Positions 34,842-43,950 of a stretch of 64,000 nt of DNA are shown here, one piece after another. A program made the translations under genes and the position numbers. This stretch comes from Carnobacterium sp. CP1. Its GTDB lineage: Bacteria > Bacillota > Bacilli > Lactobacillales > Carnobacteriaceae. The stretch lies in assembly GCF_001483965.1 (NCBI RefSeq), contig NZ_CP010796.1, forward strand, positions 1,054,001 to 1,118,000. Reading direction: 5' to 3'. The notes under the pieces were generated by a model. It ran no database searches. It saw nothing but the letters and a program-made list of their open reading frames with translations, and was not told where the DNA came from. The stretch's first letter is position 1, and every line of letters starts with the position of its first letter.

Positions 34842-36221
34842 TTAAAGATTTAATTTGCTGTGGTTGTGCCCATAAGCCACATAGAAAACAAAGCCAACGA
34901 TCAACCAGGCTCCAAAAGCCAACCAGACAGATAAAGACAACTGAATCATGAGGTACAGACAGACGGCAATAGACAATACCGGCAAGAATGGCACTAACGG
35001 AACTTTAAATTCTTTTTCATCGGGTTGACCAAACTCTTTACGCAATTGAATAATACCGGCCGCAATGATGATAAAAACCATCAACGTGACAATATTGGTT
35101 AATTCGGCTAATCGTTCGAGAGGAACAAATCCTGCTAAAACGGCCGAAATGACTCCCGCCGTAGCGGTAGCATTTTTAGGACTATGCGATTTCTCATCTA
35201 CTTCGCTTAGTTTTTCCGGCAGCAGGCCATCACGACTAATGGCGTAAATCAAACGAGCTAATCCGTAAGTCATCGAAATCAATACTGTCAACAATGTCAA
35301 AATGGCGCCTACCGAAATCATACCGGCGATCACATCTTGACCGATAAAGCGCATAGCAAAAGCTACTGGGTCTTTTACATTTAATTGTGCAAAAGGAACC
35401 AACCCCGTAAGCACTAGAGTCACCCCTATGTACAATAAGGTGGCGATCCCTAAAGAACCGATAATGCCTCGAGGCACATCGCGTTGCGGGTTCTTGGTTT
35501 CTTCCGCAGCTGTACTGACGGAATCAAAACCCAGAAAAGCAAAAAAGACAAATGCTGCACCCGAAACGACCCCTTTCATTCCAAAAGGCGCAAAAGGCGT
35601 CCAATTTTCAGGTTTGACATAAAAGACGCCGACGATCACAAACAAAGCAATCAATGAAAACTTCACAATGACCATTAAGTTGTTTAACCTGAGCGCTTTT
35701 TTAGCCCCTTGAACCACTAAATACGATACTCCTAAGGTAACTAAAACCGCGATCAAATCGATATAAGAACCGGTTGCTGCATTATAGGAAGCGCGTAAAG
35801 CCATCGGCAATCCTAGTCCGATCCCATCTAAAAAGCCATTTACATAGCCCGACCAGCCAGAAGCAACGGATGCATTAGCCAATAGATATTGGCAAATCAT
35901 CAGCCAACCGACTAACCAGCCCGCCAATTCTCCAAAAATGGTGTAAACGTAAGAGTAGGCTCCTCCGGCAACTGGAACGCGTGAAGCAAATTCAGCGTAG
36001 CAAAGGGCAGATAACACGCAAGAAAAAGCAGCGATCACAAACGATACGATCAAAGCCGGTCCTGCTGTATTTGCTGCTGCTGTTCCTGTGATCACAAAGA
36101 TGCCTGTTCCAACAATGGCTCCTAATCCAAGTAAAATCAAATCCATTGTTTTTAGGTCTTTTTTCAATTCCGATGTTTTTTCTCCTATTAGCGGCATCGG
36201 TTTTTTTCTAAAATAATTCAT
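34842..36221 (-). CDS. APC-family amino acid permease (CAT/YfnA type)
   Basis: A 459-aa transporter with about 12 helices. The substrate-binding loop GLGAIVGTGIFVITG is near residue 33, and ARVPVAGGAYSYVYTIFGEL and FFAFLGFDSVSTAAEETKNP match the cationic amino acid transporter branch. It imports an amino acid, perhaps a basic or branched one; sequence alone does not settle this. It starts 36 nt after the sugar transporter gene ends, so cotranscription is possible. Confidence 0.92.
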   Translation of the reverse strand: MNYFRKKPMPLIGEKTSELKKDLKTMDLILLGLGAIVGTGIFVITGTAAANTAGPALIVSFVIAAFSCVLSALCYAEFASRVPVAGGAYSYVYTIFGELAGWLVGWLMICQYLLANASVASGWSGYVNGFLDGIGLGLPMALRASYNAATGSYIDLIAVLVTLGVSYLVVQGAKKALRLNNLMVIVKFSLIALFVIVGVFYVKPENWTPFAPFGMKGVVSGAAFVFFAFLGFDSVSTAAEETKNPQRDVPRGIIGSLGIATLLYIGVTLVLTGLVPFAQLNVKDPVAFAMRFIGQDVIAGMISVGAILTLLTVLISMTYGLARLIYAISRDGLLPEKLSEVDEKSHSPKNATATAGVISAVLAGFVPLERLAELTNIVTLMVFIIIAAGIIQLRKEFGQPDEKEFKVPLVPFLPVLSIAVCLYLMIQLSLSVWLAFGAWLIVGFVFYVAYGHNHSKLNL

Positions 36222-36256
36222 TCTGATCCATCCTAACCTTTCTTAGTTCCGGTTTT

Positions 36257-37120
36257 TTAAGCTTTGATGTAGCCGATCAAAATGCCGCCGGCGATCACTC
36301 CAAGACAGCCCAGCAAAACGTAGCGGAACTCTCTTTTCGATTTTGTTTCTCCAAGAAACCAGATGCCGCCTAAAGTTGAAATGATGATTCCTGTTTGAGA
36401 CAGTGAGAAACTAATAGCTAAACCAACATTCTTCATGGAAATCAGCATAAATATATTCCCTGTTGCCCACAACAAACCAGTCCCGATGTTGCGCATCGTG
36501 TACTTGCTTTTTATCTCTTGTCGGAAAGAAAACAAGAAAGCACCAATCATCATCCCAACCGCTTGCGGCAAAATAACGGCTAAAGCATCCACTCCGGTAG
36601 CGTTGATCGTGATCGTGTATAAACCATAACCAGCTGTTGAGAGCAGCAAGGCCATCGCACCATTCTTTTTGGCTGAAGCAGATTTAGTATCCGTTGTTTG
36701 TTCAGACTTATCGGTTACAGTCGTCAAACGCACACCGATAATCAAAATAACAATCGCTATAATTCCTAATACTATGTCTCTTGTACTGGTCCATTCTCTA
36801 AACAACAGCACGCCTGCCAACGTATTGACGATCAGTTGCAGACCTGTTGAAATGGGCAGCGTATTAGAAACACCGATCAGCTGCATACTTTGAAACTGTT
36901 TCATTTGCCCTAAAGACCAAAATATCCCAGATACCAAACCTGCTAAAATAATTTTCATATCAATGGCAGGTTGATAAACAACATACACTCCTATTGAAAA
37001 GATAAACGCTCCCACGGTCATTCCGACCGTTTGCTGATAAGCATTTCCGCCTAATTTTCCACTAACTAACCCAATACTTCCCCAAGCAATAGCTGGCAAC
37101 AATGCAATTAAAATTTCCAT
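36257..37120 (-). CDS. GRP-family sugar uptake protein (GlcU/RbsU type)
   Basis: A 287-aa protein with ten hydrophobic helices in two five-helix halves, a lysine-rich loop in the middle (about 138-155) and the family segments PAIAWGSIGLVSGKLGG and GVSNTLPISTGLQLI. Relatives carry glucose or ribose by proton symport. The ATG at 37120 follows GGAAGAGG; a TTG six bases earlier overlaps it. Confidence 0.92.
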   Translation of the reverse strand: MEILIALLPAIAWGSIGLVSGKLGGNAYQQTVGMTVGAFIFSIGVYVVYQPAIDMKIILAGLVSGIFWSLGQMKQFQSMQLIGVSNTLPISTGLQLIVNTLAGVLLFREWTSTRDIVLGIIAIVILIIGVRLTTVTDKSEQTTDTKSASAKKNGAMALLLSTAGYGLYTITINATGVDALAVILPQAVGMMIGAFLFSFRQEIKSKYTMRNIGTGLLWATGNIFMLISMKNVGLAISFSLSQTGIIISTLGGIWFLGETKSKREFRYVLLGCLGVIAGGILIGYIKA

Positions 37121-37161
37121 ATTCAACCTCTTCCTTAATGATTCAATTTATTAATACTCAC

Positions 37162-37191
37162 ATCATAACAAGGATAAGAGTTGAACTACAA
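37162..37191 (-). promoter_or_regulatory. Promoter of the GRP transporter gene
   Basis: TTGTAG, 18 nt, TATGAT on the minus strand. Confidence 0.6.
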
Positions 37192-37306
37192 CATGTAACT
37201 GGTTCCAATATAAATTCTTTCACGAGGAGATGGAACTAATGACTGGAATGTGCTAAGGTAAGTGAAGAAATTTTAACAATTTGACCAACAGAAATGAGGA
37301 ATCCGC

Positions 37307-38584
37307 ATGACAGATTACGATGTCATCGTAGTTGGCGGTGGAACTAGCGGTATGATGGCTGCTATCTCTGCTGCTGAACATGGTGCAAAAGTTGCCGTTG
37401 TCGAAAAAAACAAAACGCTCGGCCGTAAATTACTGGTGACCGGCGGCGGACGTTGCAACGTAACCAACAACCGCGATAAAGAAGAAATCATCGCCCATAT
37501 CCCAGGAAATGGACGTTTTTTATACAGTGCTTTCCATCAATACGATAATTATGATATTATGGCCTTTTTCCGTTCGAACGGAGTCGCTTTAAAAGAAGAA
37601 GACCATGGTCGGATGTTTCCGATAACGGATAAGGCTCGGACTGTTTTAGAAGCTTTGATCGAGATCATGGAGCGATTAGCCATTACCGTTTATACCGATG
37701 CTCCGGTTGATACATTACTGTTTGAAGACAATAAAGTTGCAGGCTTGCGATTGCAAGATGAACGAGAGTTGTCGGCCAAAAGCATCGTTCTGTCAACTGG
37801 CGGACGAGCCATGCCAAGAACGGGTTCAACCGGTGACGGTTACAAATGGGCTAAAAAAGCCGGTCATAGTTTAAAACCTCTTTACCCGACAGAAGTACCC
37901 GTTTTGTCTGATGAAGCTTTTATTCAAGATAAAACCCTTCAAGGTCTTTCTTTACGGGATGTGGCTCTTAGTGTCTTAAATAAAAAAGGAAAAAAAGTCA
38001 TTACCCATCAAATGGATATGATTTTCACCCACTTTGGTATTTCAGGCCCAGCAGTTTTGCGTTGTTCCATGTTTGTTCACCAAACCATGCAACGCGATAA
38101 AACAGATTTCGTCACATTTTCATTAGATGCATTGCCTGAATTATCAAAAGGCGCAGTTACTCAACAGCTGCAAGGTTTAATGAAAAATGAAGGAGAAAAA
38201 AGTACAAAAAATGCTTTAAAAGGCTTAGTGCCTGAACGGTATTTATTGTTTGCTTTGGAACGATTAGGTGTCGATGAAAATGCGCCTTTGAAACAAATGA
38301 CACCCGATCAACTTGAGAAATTCATCGAGTTTTTGAAAGATTTCCGGTTTACAGCCAATGGTACGCTTCCGATCGAAAAAGCGTTCGTCACCGGAGGCGG
38401 CATCAATACAAAGGAAGTCAATCCCAAAACGATGGAAAGCAAATTTACCAGCGGTTTATATTTTTCCGGTGAAATTTTGGATTACAATGGATACACTGGT
38501 GGTTACAACATCACTGGGGCATTCATTACCGGTCGTATCGCCGGCATGCACGCTGCTGCTCAAGCTTTGGAAAATCACGAATAA
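37307..38584 (+). CDS. FAD-dependent oxidoreductase, HI0933/YhiN family
   Basis: A 425-aa flavoprotein with an N-terminal dinucleotide-binding motif VVGGGTSGMMAAISAAEHGA (about residues 8-27), the family hallmark KLLVTGGGRCNVTN (about 43-56) and a C-terminal FAD-contact region NGYTGGYNITGAFITGRIAG. The family (NAD(P)/FAD-dependent oxidoreductase, BaiN-like) has few tested members; the substrate here is unknown. The start follows GAGGAA. Confidence 0.93.
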   Translation: MTDYDVIVVGGGTSGMMAAISAAEHGAKVAVVEKNKTLGRKLLVTGGGRCNVTNNRDKEEIIAHIPGNGRFLYSAFHQYDNYDIMAFFRSNGVALKEEDHGRMFPITDKARTVLEALIEIMERLAITVYTDAPVDTLLFEDNKVAGLRLQDERELSAKSIVLSTGGRAMPRTGSTGDGYKWAKKAGHSLKPLYPTEVPVLSDEAFIQDKTLQGLSLRDVALSVLNKKGKKVITHQMDMIFTHFGISGPAVLRCSMFVHQTMQRDKTDFVTFSLDALPELSKGAVTQQLQGLMKNEGEKSTKNALKGLVPERYLLFALERLGVDENAPLKQMTPDQLEKFIEFLKDFRFTANGTLPIEKAFVTGGGINTKEVNPKTMESKFTSGLYFSGEILDYNGYTGGYNITGAFITGRIAGMHAAAQALENHE

Positions 38585-38586
38585 CC

Positions 38587-38626
38587 AAAAATCCGCTGTT
38601 CCTTTTTTAGGAACAACGGATTTTTT
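38587..38626. terminator. Bidirectional terminator between flavoprotein gene and ybaK
   Basis: A stem of about 15 bp (AAAATCCGCTGTTCC with ..GGAACAACGGATTTT) and a T run on the plus strand; the genes converge here. Confidence 0.88.
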
Positions 38627-39120
38627 CAGTTGTGTGGACTTTCGATTTCTGCAAATGTAGCTGAAGTAACTTTTTGTAAATCGAGTGGATCCAATTCGAT
38701 TTGTAAACCCCGCTTGCCTGCTGAAACAATGATACGTTCCATTTGTTCAGCACGTTTTGAAAAATAAGTAGGGTACAGCTTTTTCATTCCGATCGGAGAA
38801 CACCCGCCGCGAATATAACCGGTCGTTTTCTCTAATTCGCTTAACGGCAATAGCGCTATGCGTTTATTACCGCTGGCTTTAGCTAATTTTTTCAAATCAA
38901 TTTCACTGTCTCCCGGAATGCAGGCAACGACTATGCCAGTTTTGTCACCTGTCGTTACAATGGTCTTAAAAATCCATTCTTTCGGTGCTGTCAGTGTTTC
39001 GAAAACGGCTTCGGCGCCTAAATGATCTTCATCCCAAGGATATTCATGAAGTTGATAGCTGATTTTCATTTTATCCACTAACCGAATGGCATTGGTTTTT
39101 TGTAGTTTCGCTTTTTTCAC
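38626..39120 (-). CDS. ybaK: Cys-tRNA(Pro)/Cys-tRNA(Cys) deacylase YbaK
   Basis: A 164-aa YbaK/ProX-type editing protein that removes cysteine mischarged onto tRNA(Pro). Family stretches include TNAIRLVDKMKISYQLHEYP, CIPGDSEIDLKKLAKASG (with the conserved lysine) and GYIRGGCSPIGMKK. Length is normal. Confidence 0.94.
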   Translation of the reverse strand: MKKAKLQKTNAIRLVDKMKISYQLHEYPWDEDHLGAEAVFETLTAPKEWIFKTIVTTGDKTGIVVACIPGDSEIDLKKLAKASGNKRIALLPLSELEKTTGYIRGGCSPIGMKKLYPTYFSKRAEQMERIIVSAGKRGLQIELDPLDLQKVTSATFAEIESPHN

Positions 39121-39208
39121 TTGATCAACCTTCTTTAAAATTCGAGTCTATAATATTTAGTGTTGATGAGCAAAATAATGACAGACGAAATTTTCCGTTA
39201 GAATAAAG

Positions 39209-39422
39209 CGTTCTATCATTTTTGATGTTGGTAAAGAAAATGACTGTATGCTATAATCTTGAAATTTTTGGAGGAATAGTAGTTGCTTATAGCCATGAAG
39301 AGGCTTGAAAACCTGAAGACCATAAGGCTCCAAGAGTTCCCATGGCTTTCCACAAGCAAACACGTAAGTTCCGGAGGAAATTCCACCCCCTAAGAATCAC
39401 CAATACGACTTGATAAAGTGTC
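39209..39422 (+). mobile_element. MITE-like element, copy B (214 bp)
   Basis: The longest of three related copies. Left end CGTTCTATCATTTTTGATG then TTGGTAAAG; right end, read inward, GACACTTTATCAAGTCG then TATTGGTGATTC. It retains a promoter-like TTGGTA-18-TATAAT and a GGAGG site, probably relics of a transposase gene start, but no ORF. No clear target duplication. It fills most of the 326-bp ybaK-methyltransferase gap. Confidence 0.72.
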
Positions 39423-39446
39423 TAAAATTCATCTTTTAAGGACAGA

Positions 39447-40625
39447 TTATTTTTTGCGGATAATGTAAACTTTCAAGTAATCTCCTTGTTGAAAATGAGG
39501 ACTGATTTTGAAATCTTCCGGCAAAGTATGCTTTTCTTCTACCGAATAAGCAGCTCCTTGATTTTCAAAAGCTTCTTCGATAAAGCCTTCAAATTTCTTA
39601 GTCGTGACATTAGCCGCATTGGTTGAGGCAATAATGATTCCGTTTGGTTTAGTCAATTGAATGACCTCTTCCAATAAACCAGTATAATCTTGTGCCGCGC
39701 TGAAAGTCCGTTTTTTCGAACGAGCAAAGCTTGGCGGATCTACCACTACCACATCAAAGGCTAATTGGTGCCGAATAGCATATTTAAAATAATCAAATAC
39801 ATCCATCACACGAATCGTTTGGTCTGCAGGGTTTAACCCATTTATTTCAAATTGTTCTGTTGTTTTTGGCAAGCTGCGTTTAGCTAAATCCACACTCGTG
39901 GTTTCAATCGCTCCGCCTAATGCTGCTGCAACCGAAAAAGCTCCAGTATAACTGAACGTGTTTAAAACAGATTTACCCATCGCATAATTTTCCAACAAAC
40001 TTTGACGCACATCACGCTGGTCTAAGAAAATCCCAGTCATTAATCCATCATCCAAATACGTTGCATAGCGAATGCCGTTTTCCTGAACGATCAACGGCTC
40101 AGGTGCAGCTTCTCCAAAAATAAGGTCGGTAGCTGGTTTGATTTTCATTTCAAAACGAATTTTTTCGTAAATTCCTTTAATTTCCGGTGCTACCGTTTTA
40201 AAAGCAGCTAAAATCTGATCGCGGTGTTTGTAAATACCGGCACTGTACCATGAGAAGACGTAGTAATCGGCATAGAAGTCAACTGTCACCCCGCCTAAAC
40301 CATCGCCTTCTCCATTGAAGACGCGGTAAGCAGTCGTTTCGTCATTCAGTCGGAAAATTGAACGTTGATCTAAAGCTTCTTGGAAGATTCTTTCAAAAAA
40401 AGCTTGTCCGATTTTTTCATTGGCTTGGGTTGTTAAAATCCAGCCGTCGCCTTTATTTTGTTTGGCTAAATAAGCTACTGCAACAAATTTCTTTTGTTCA
40501 TCAATACATTCTATTACGGTACCTTCTGAAACTTTTGGTTCTTTAACAAAATCTTCCAATACCAATAATGGATAACCTTGACGTGCACGCTCAGTAGCGC
40601 GTCTTTTCAACATATATTTTTCCAC
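39447..40625 (-). CDS. Class I SAM-dependent rRNA methyltransferase (RlmI/RlmK-like)
   Basis: A 392-aa protein: N-terminal PUA domain (about residues 1-75), a central RlmI-like domain and a C-terminal SAM-binding Rossmann fold with NTFSYTGAFSVAAALGGA (about 216-233) and the catalytic-type motif VVVDPPSFARSK (about 288). This plan fits the 23S rRNA m5C methyltransferase RlmI (YccW). The start is GTG 40625 after AAGGAG. The exact target nucleotide is an inference. Confidence 0.9.
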   Translation of the reverse strand: MEKYMLKRRATERARQGYPLLVLEDFVKEPKVSEGTVIECIDEQKKFVAVAYLAKQNKGDGWILTTQANEKIGQAFFERIFQEALDQRSIFRLNDETTAYRVFNGEGDGLGGVTVDFYADYYVFSWYSAGIYKHRDQILAAFKTVAPEIKGIYEKIRFEMKIKPATDLIFGEAAPEPLIVQENGIRYATYLDDGLMTGIFLDQRDVRQSLLENYAMGKSVLNTFSYTGAFSVAAALGGAIETTSVDLAKRSLPKTTEQFEINGLNPADQTIRVMDVFDYFKYAIRHQLAFDVVVVDPPSFARSKKRTFSAAQDYTGLLEEVIQLTKPNGIIIASTNAANVTTKKFEGFIEEAFENQGAAYSVEEKHTLPEDFKISPHFQQGDYLKVYIIRKK

Positions 40626-40713
40626 GGTTCAACTTCTCCTTTTTTAATGCTTTTTCTGATTTGCAACTCCCCAGTATACCATACTCTTTGTGGTATTTAT
40701 TTTTCAAGAGCGG

Positions 40714-41367
40714 TTAACGGAGTTGATTTTTCTTTTTTTTAATTCCTTTTACTTTATAAAAAATCCATTGACAGGCTTCAAATAAGATCAATCCTACTAA
40801 TGTACCGATAGTATTAAAAATCAAATCGTCGATATCGGCTACTCCAGTATGAAACAGGAATTGCATCGTTTCAATCGAAAAGGAGACCACCGAGCCCAAC
40901 AACAGCGTTTTAAAAAAGTAATGGCGTTTAGTCGTTAAATAGGCCGCTCCAAATCCCATAGGAATAAACCAAAGGATATTGCCGTATAAATTATAATAAT
41001 AATCAAATAAAGTGACACCCTGAGTTAATTTAAAGGTATGAACAAATGGCGTCCAATTGATTTGATCGAGTGAACGAAGCGTTACTGCAACATTTCCAAT
41101 GCTGTTTTCTTCTCGGAAAACGGTCAAATGAATCAATAAGATCAAATAAAAAACAAACAGATTCAAAATAACTTCGCGGCGGATTTTAATCGGCAACTGT
41201 TTCTTTTTGCGAATGAACAAATATAAGCTTCGGCCGATGGCCCAAACAATAAAATAAAACAGGGCTTGATCTAAGCTGTAAAAAATAAGTTCAATCAAAG
41301 GAAAATGGTTGATCGAATCGCCCAATAAATTTTCAGTTAAATCAAAAAGAGATTGTAAAAAAAACAT
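40714..41367 (-). CDS. VanZ-family membrane protein
   Basis: A 217-aa protein with about five helices and the VanZ pattern: LLIHLTVFREENS, YYNLYGNILWFIPMGFGAAY and FSIETMQFLFHTGVADIDDL (about residues 160-180), the last being the most conserved VanZ motif. VanZ proteins may help handle D-amino acids or teicoplanin, but most chromosomal copies have no known role. No glycopeptide resistance genes accompany it. The start follows GGGAGG at long spacing. Confidence 0.9.
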   Translation of the reverse strand: MFFLQSLFDLTENLLGDSINHFPLIELIFYSLDQALFYFIVWAIGRSLYLFIRKKKQLPIKIRREVILNLFVFYLILLIHLTVFREENSIGNVAVTLRSLDQINWTPFVHTFKLTQGVTLFDYYYNLYGNILWFIPMGFGAAYLTTKRHYFFKTLLLGSVVSFSIETMQFLFHTGVADIDDLIFNTIGTLVGLILFEACQWIFYKVKGIKKKKNQLR

Positions 41368-41533
41368 GGTGAGGCAAAACCTCCCTTTATCTTGATGTTA
41401 CCCATTATACCTTAATCACTAGTTTTTTTTGACTCTAAAAAGAATAAACTTTACTTAAATTTAACCTTACATGAGAGAACCCTGCTCTTTTGCCATTGTA
41501 TCCGAATACATTCTGATTATATGAGGCAAAAAA

Positions 41534-41562
41534 TTGACTCTAGTGTAAATTAGCTGTAAAAT
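41534..41562 (+). promoter_or_regulatory. Promoter of ltaS
   Basis: TTGACT, 17 nt, TAAAAT, about 107 nt before the GTG start. A hairpin GCTTATT..AATAAGC near 41590-41608 lies in the leader. The rest of the 300-bp gap shows nothing else. Confidence 0.75.
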
Positions 41563-41668
41563 ATCTATGATATGTCTTAATAGCTGGTGCTTATTCGTAT
41601 TAAATAAGCAGACGCTCACTTTGATAAAAAAAGGCATTTTTTTTGTATCTTTAAGGAGGACTTAACTA

Positions 41669-43825
41669 GTGACTAAATTAAAATCTATACTAAATACACG
41701 GCTCGGTTTCTTTTCATTGGCAGTCGTTTTATTCTGGGCAAAAACGTATTTAGGGTATACACAAGAATTCTCGCTTGGTGTTACCGGAGCTATGCAGCAA
41801 TTTATTTTGCTGATCAACCCCGTGGCGACCACCATGCTGTTCCTTTCGATTGCCCTGTACTTTAAAAAAAGCAAGAAAGCTTATACCGTTTTATTCGTGG
41901 TTTACTTTCTTTTAAGCGTGTTGCTCTTTGCCAATATCTTATATTACCGAGAATTTTCTGATTTCCTTTCGGTAACCACGATTCTTGGTGCTGGGAATGT
42001 TGCTGGCGGTCTTGGAGCCAGCACAACCGCTTTATTAAAAGCACGAGATATTTTTTACTGGCTCGATTTTGTTGTCTTGCTTGGTTTAGTATTGACAAAA
42101 ACGGTCAAACTTGACCAACGTCTCTATAAAAAACGTTCCGCTGCTGCAATAACCATTTTAGCTGTAACCTTATTTGCAGGTAATTTAGCATTAGCAGAAA
42201 GCAATCGCCCGCAACTCTTGGCGCGTACCTTTGACCGGAACTATATCGTCAAATACCTCGGTTTGAACTTTTTCACTGCTTACGACGGTTACCAAACGGC
42301 GCAGTCCAATCAAATCAAAGCCAACGCAGATGAGTCGGATATGGATGCTGTTCTCTCTTATGTAAATGAACACTATGCTGCTCCTGATTCAGAAATGTTT
42401 GGAATTGCTGAAGACCGTAATGTAATTTATTTGCACTTAGAAAGTTTCCAACAATTTTTGATCGATTATCAATTAGAAGATGAAAATGGCGAATTGCATG
42501 AAGTGACGCCTTTCTTAAACAGCATTTTCCATGACCAGCAAACCCAAAGTTTTACGAATATTTTTCATCAAGTAGGACAAGGTAAAACGTCTGATTCTGA
42601 AATGTTATTAGAAAACTCATTATTCGGTTTGCCTCAAGGCGGCGCATTTACCCAAGTTGGCGGAAGCAATACTTTCCAATCGGCAGCCCAAATCTTACGT
42701 TCTAAAAAAGATTACACAAGTGCTGTCTTACATGGAAATGTTGGCTCATTCTGGAATCGAGACAACACCTATAAACAATTAGGCATCGATTATTTCTTTG
42801 ATGCTGATTCTTATGATATGTCAGAAGGCAATACCCTTGAATACGGTTTGAAAGATAAATTATTCTTACAAGAATCTGTTCAGTATATCGAACAATTGCC
42901 TCAACCTTTCTATTCAAAACTTATTACCGTTTCAAATCATTTCCCTTATCCATTGGATGAAGCGAATGTTGAATTCAAAGCGGCCCAAACGCCAGATGAT
43001 ACCATCAATAATTATTTTGTGACGGCTCATTATTTGGATCAAGCCATTGAAGAGTTCTTCACTTATCTGAAAGATTCTGGTCTCTACGATAATTCTATTA
43101 TTGTCTTGTACGGGGATCACTATGGTATTTCAAATTCAAGAAACAAAACATTGGCGCCTTTACTTGGCGAAGATCCAGAAACTTGGAACGGCTACGACAA
43201 CGATATGTTGCAACGGATCCCGTTGATGTACCATATTCCTGGAACAGACAATGGAAAAATCAACGAACAATTCGGCGGCCAAGTTGACATGCTGCCAACA
43301 TTGATGCATTTGTTGGGTGTCGATACGAAAGACAACATCATGATGGGAACCGATCTCTTCTCAGCTGATCATGATGAAACAGTTGCTTTCCGTAACGGTG
43401 ATGTTGTAACTCCAAAATACACTCTTGATGGTGCAGACATTTACGACACCGCAACCGGCCAATTGATTGAAGAGCCTTCTGAGGAAGTACTTGCTGAAAC
43501 AGAAGCTTTAAAAGAAGCTGTTTCTACTCAACTAAGCTTGTCAGACAGTATTTTGCATAGCGACTTATTGCGTTTCTACACGCCTGAAGGCTTATTAGAA
43601 ACTGACCCTGCTTCTTATAGTTACCAAAACCAATTAGAACGGATGAAAGCTATCAATGAAGGTTTAGGCGATCAAGCAACTAGCTTGTACGATTTAAACG
43701 GTAAACAATCAACCGTTGAATTGTACGAAACAAATGCTCCTGAATTGCAAACAGAAGAAGATTCTTCTATCCTAAACCAACCCGCTACTGATGGTTTGAA
43801 CGAAACAAAACCTGTAGAAGAATAA
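41669..43825 (+). CDS. ltaS: Lipoteichoic acid synthase-type glycerol-phosphate transferase
   Basis: A 718-aa LtaS-family protein: five N-terminal membrane helices (about residues 10-175), a linker and an extracellular sulfatase-fold domain (about 245-570). Catalytic features are the metal-binding Glu258 (LHLESF), the nucleophile Thr307 (GQGKTSDSEM) and Asp483-His484 (YGDHYG). It polymerises glycerol phosphate from phosphatidylglycerol onto the glycolipid anchor. The GTG start follows AAGGAGG. Its C-terminal tail (about 620-718) is longer than usual and acidic. An IS has landed just after its stop codon, displacing its terminator. Confidence 0.95.
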   Translation: MTKLKSILNTRLGFFSLAVVLFWAKTYLGYTQEFSLGVTGAMQQFILLINPVATTMLFLSIALYFKKSKKAYTVLFVVYFLLSVLLFANILYYREFSDFLSVTTILGAGNVAGGLGASTTALLKARDIFYWLDFVVLLGLVLTKTVKLDQRLYKKRSAAAITILAVTLFAGNLALAESNRPQLLARTFDRNYIVKYLGLNFFTAYDGYQTAQSNQIKANADESDMDAVLSYVNEHYAAPDSEMFGIAEDRNVIYLHLESFQQFLIDYQLEDENGELHEVTPFLNSIFHDQQTQSFTNIFHQVGQGKTSDSEMLLENSLFGLPQGGAFTQVGGSNTFQSAAQILRSKKDYTSAVLHGNVGSFWNRDNTYKQLGIDYFFDADSYDMSEGNTLEYGLKDKLFLQESVQYIEQLPQPFYSKLITVSNHFPYPLDEANVEFKAAQTPDDTINNYFVTAHYLDQAIEEFFTYLKDSGLYDNSIIVLYGDHYGISNSRNKTLAPLLGEDPETWNGYDNDMLQRIPLMYHIPGTDNGKINEQFGGQVDMLPTLMHLLGVDTKDNIMMGTDLFSADHDETVAFRNGDVVTPKYTLDGADIYDTATGQLIEEPSEEVLAETEALKEAVSTQLSLSDSILHSDLLRFYTPEGLLETDPASYSYQNQLERMKAINEGLGDQATSLYDLNGKQSTVELYETNAPELQTEEDSSILNQPATDGLNETKPVEE

Positions 43826-43835
43826 AATAAGCATA

Positions 43836-43843
43836 TAAATTGT
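43836..43843 (+). repeat. Target site duplication, left copy
   Basis: TAAATTGT, identical to 45370-45377 on the other side of the IS; eight bases is the length typical of ISL3-family insertions. Confidence 0.92.
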
Positions 43844-43904
43844 GGTTCTACGTCAACTGACGTTGGTAAAGAATTTTAGTCCCTTATTTAATTAAAAAAA
43901 CTTG

Positions 43905-43950
43905 AACACTTTTCATGGTAGGCGTTATGCTGCTATGAAAAGTGTTTTTT
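43905..43950. terminator. IS-borne bidirectional terminator
   Basis: Perfect 12-bp arms AACACTTTTCAT/ATGAAAAGTGTT with an 18-nt loop and T runs on both sides. It spans the transposase stop codon and can also stop transcription entering from ltaS. Confidence 0.85.

Noticed and set aside
39157-39363. 68-codon minus-strand ORF
   Set aside because: It lies mostly inside MITE copy B, has no ribosome binding site and no counterpart in copies A and C.
41862-42098. Several ORFs of 60-80 codons antisense to ltaS
   Set aside because: Shadows of a long well-supported gene without start signals.
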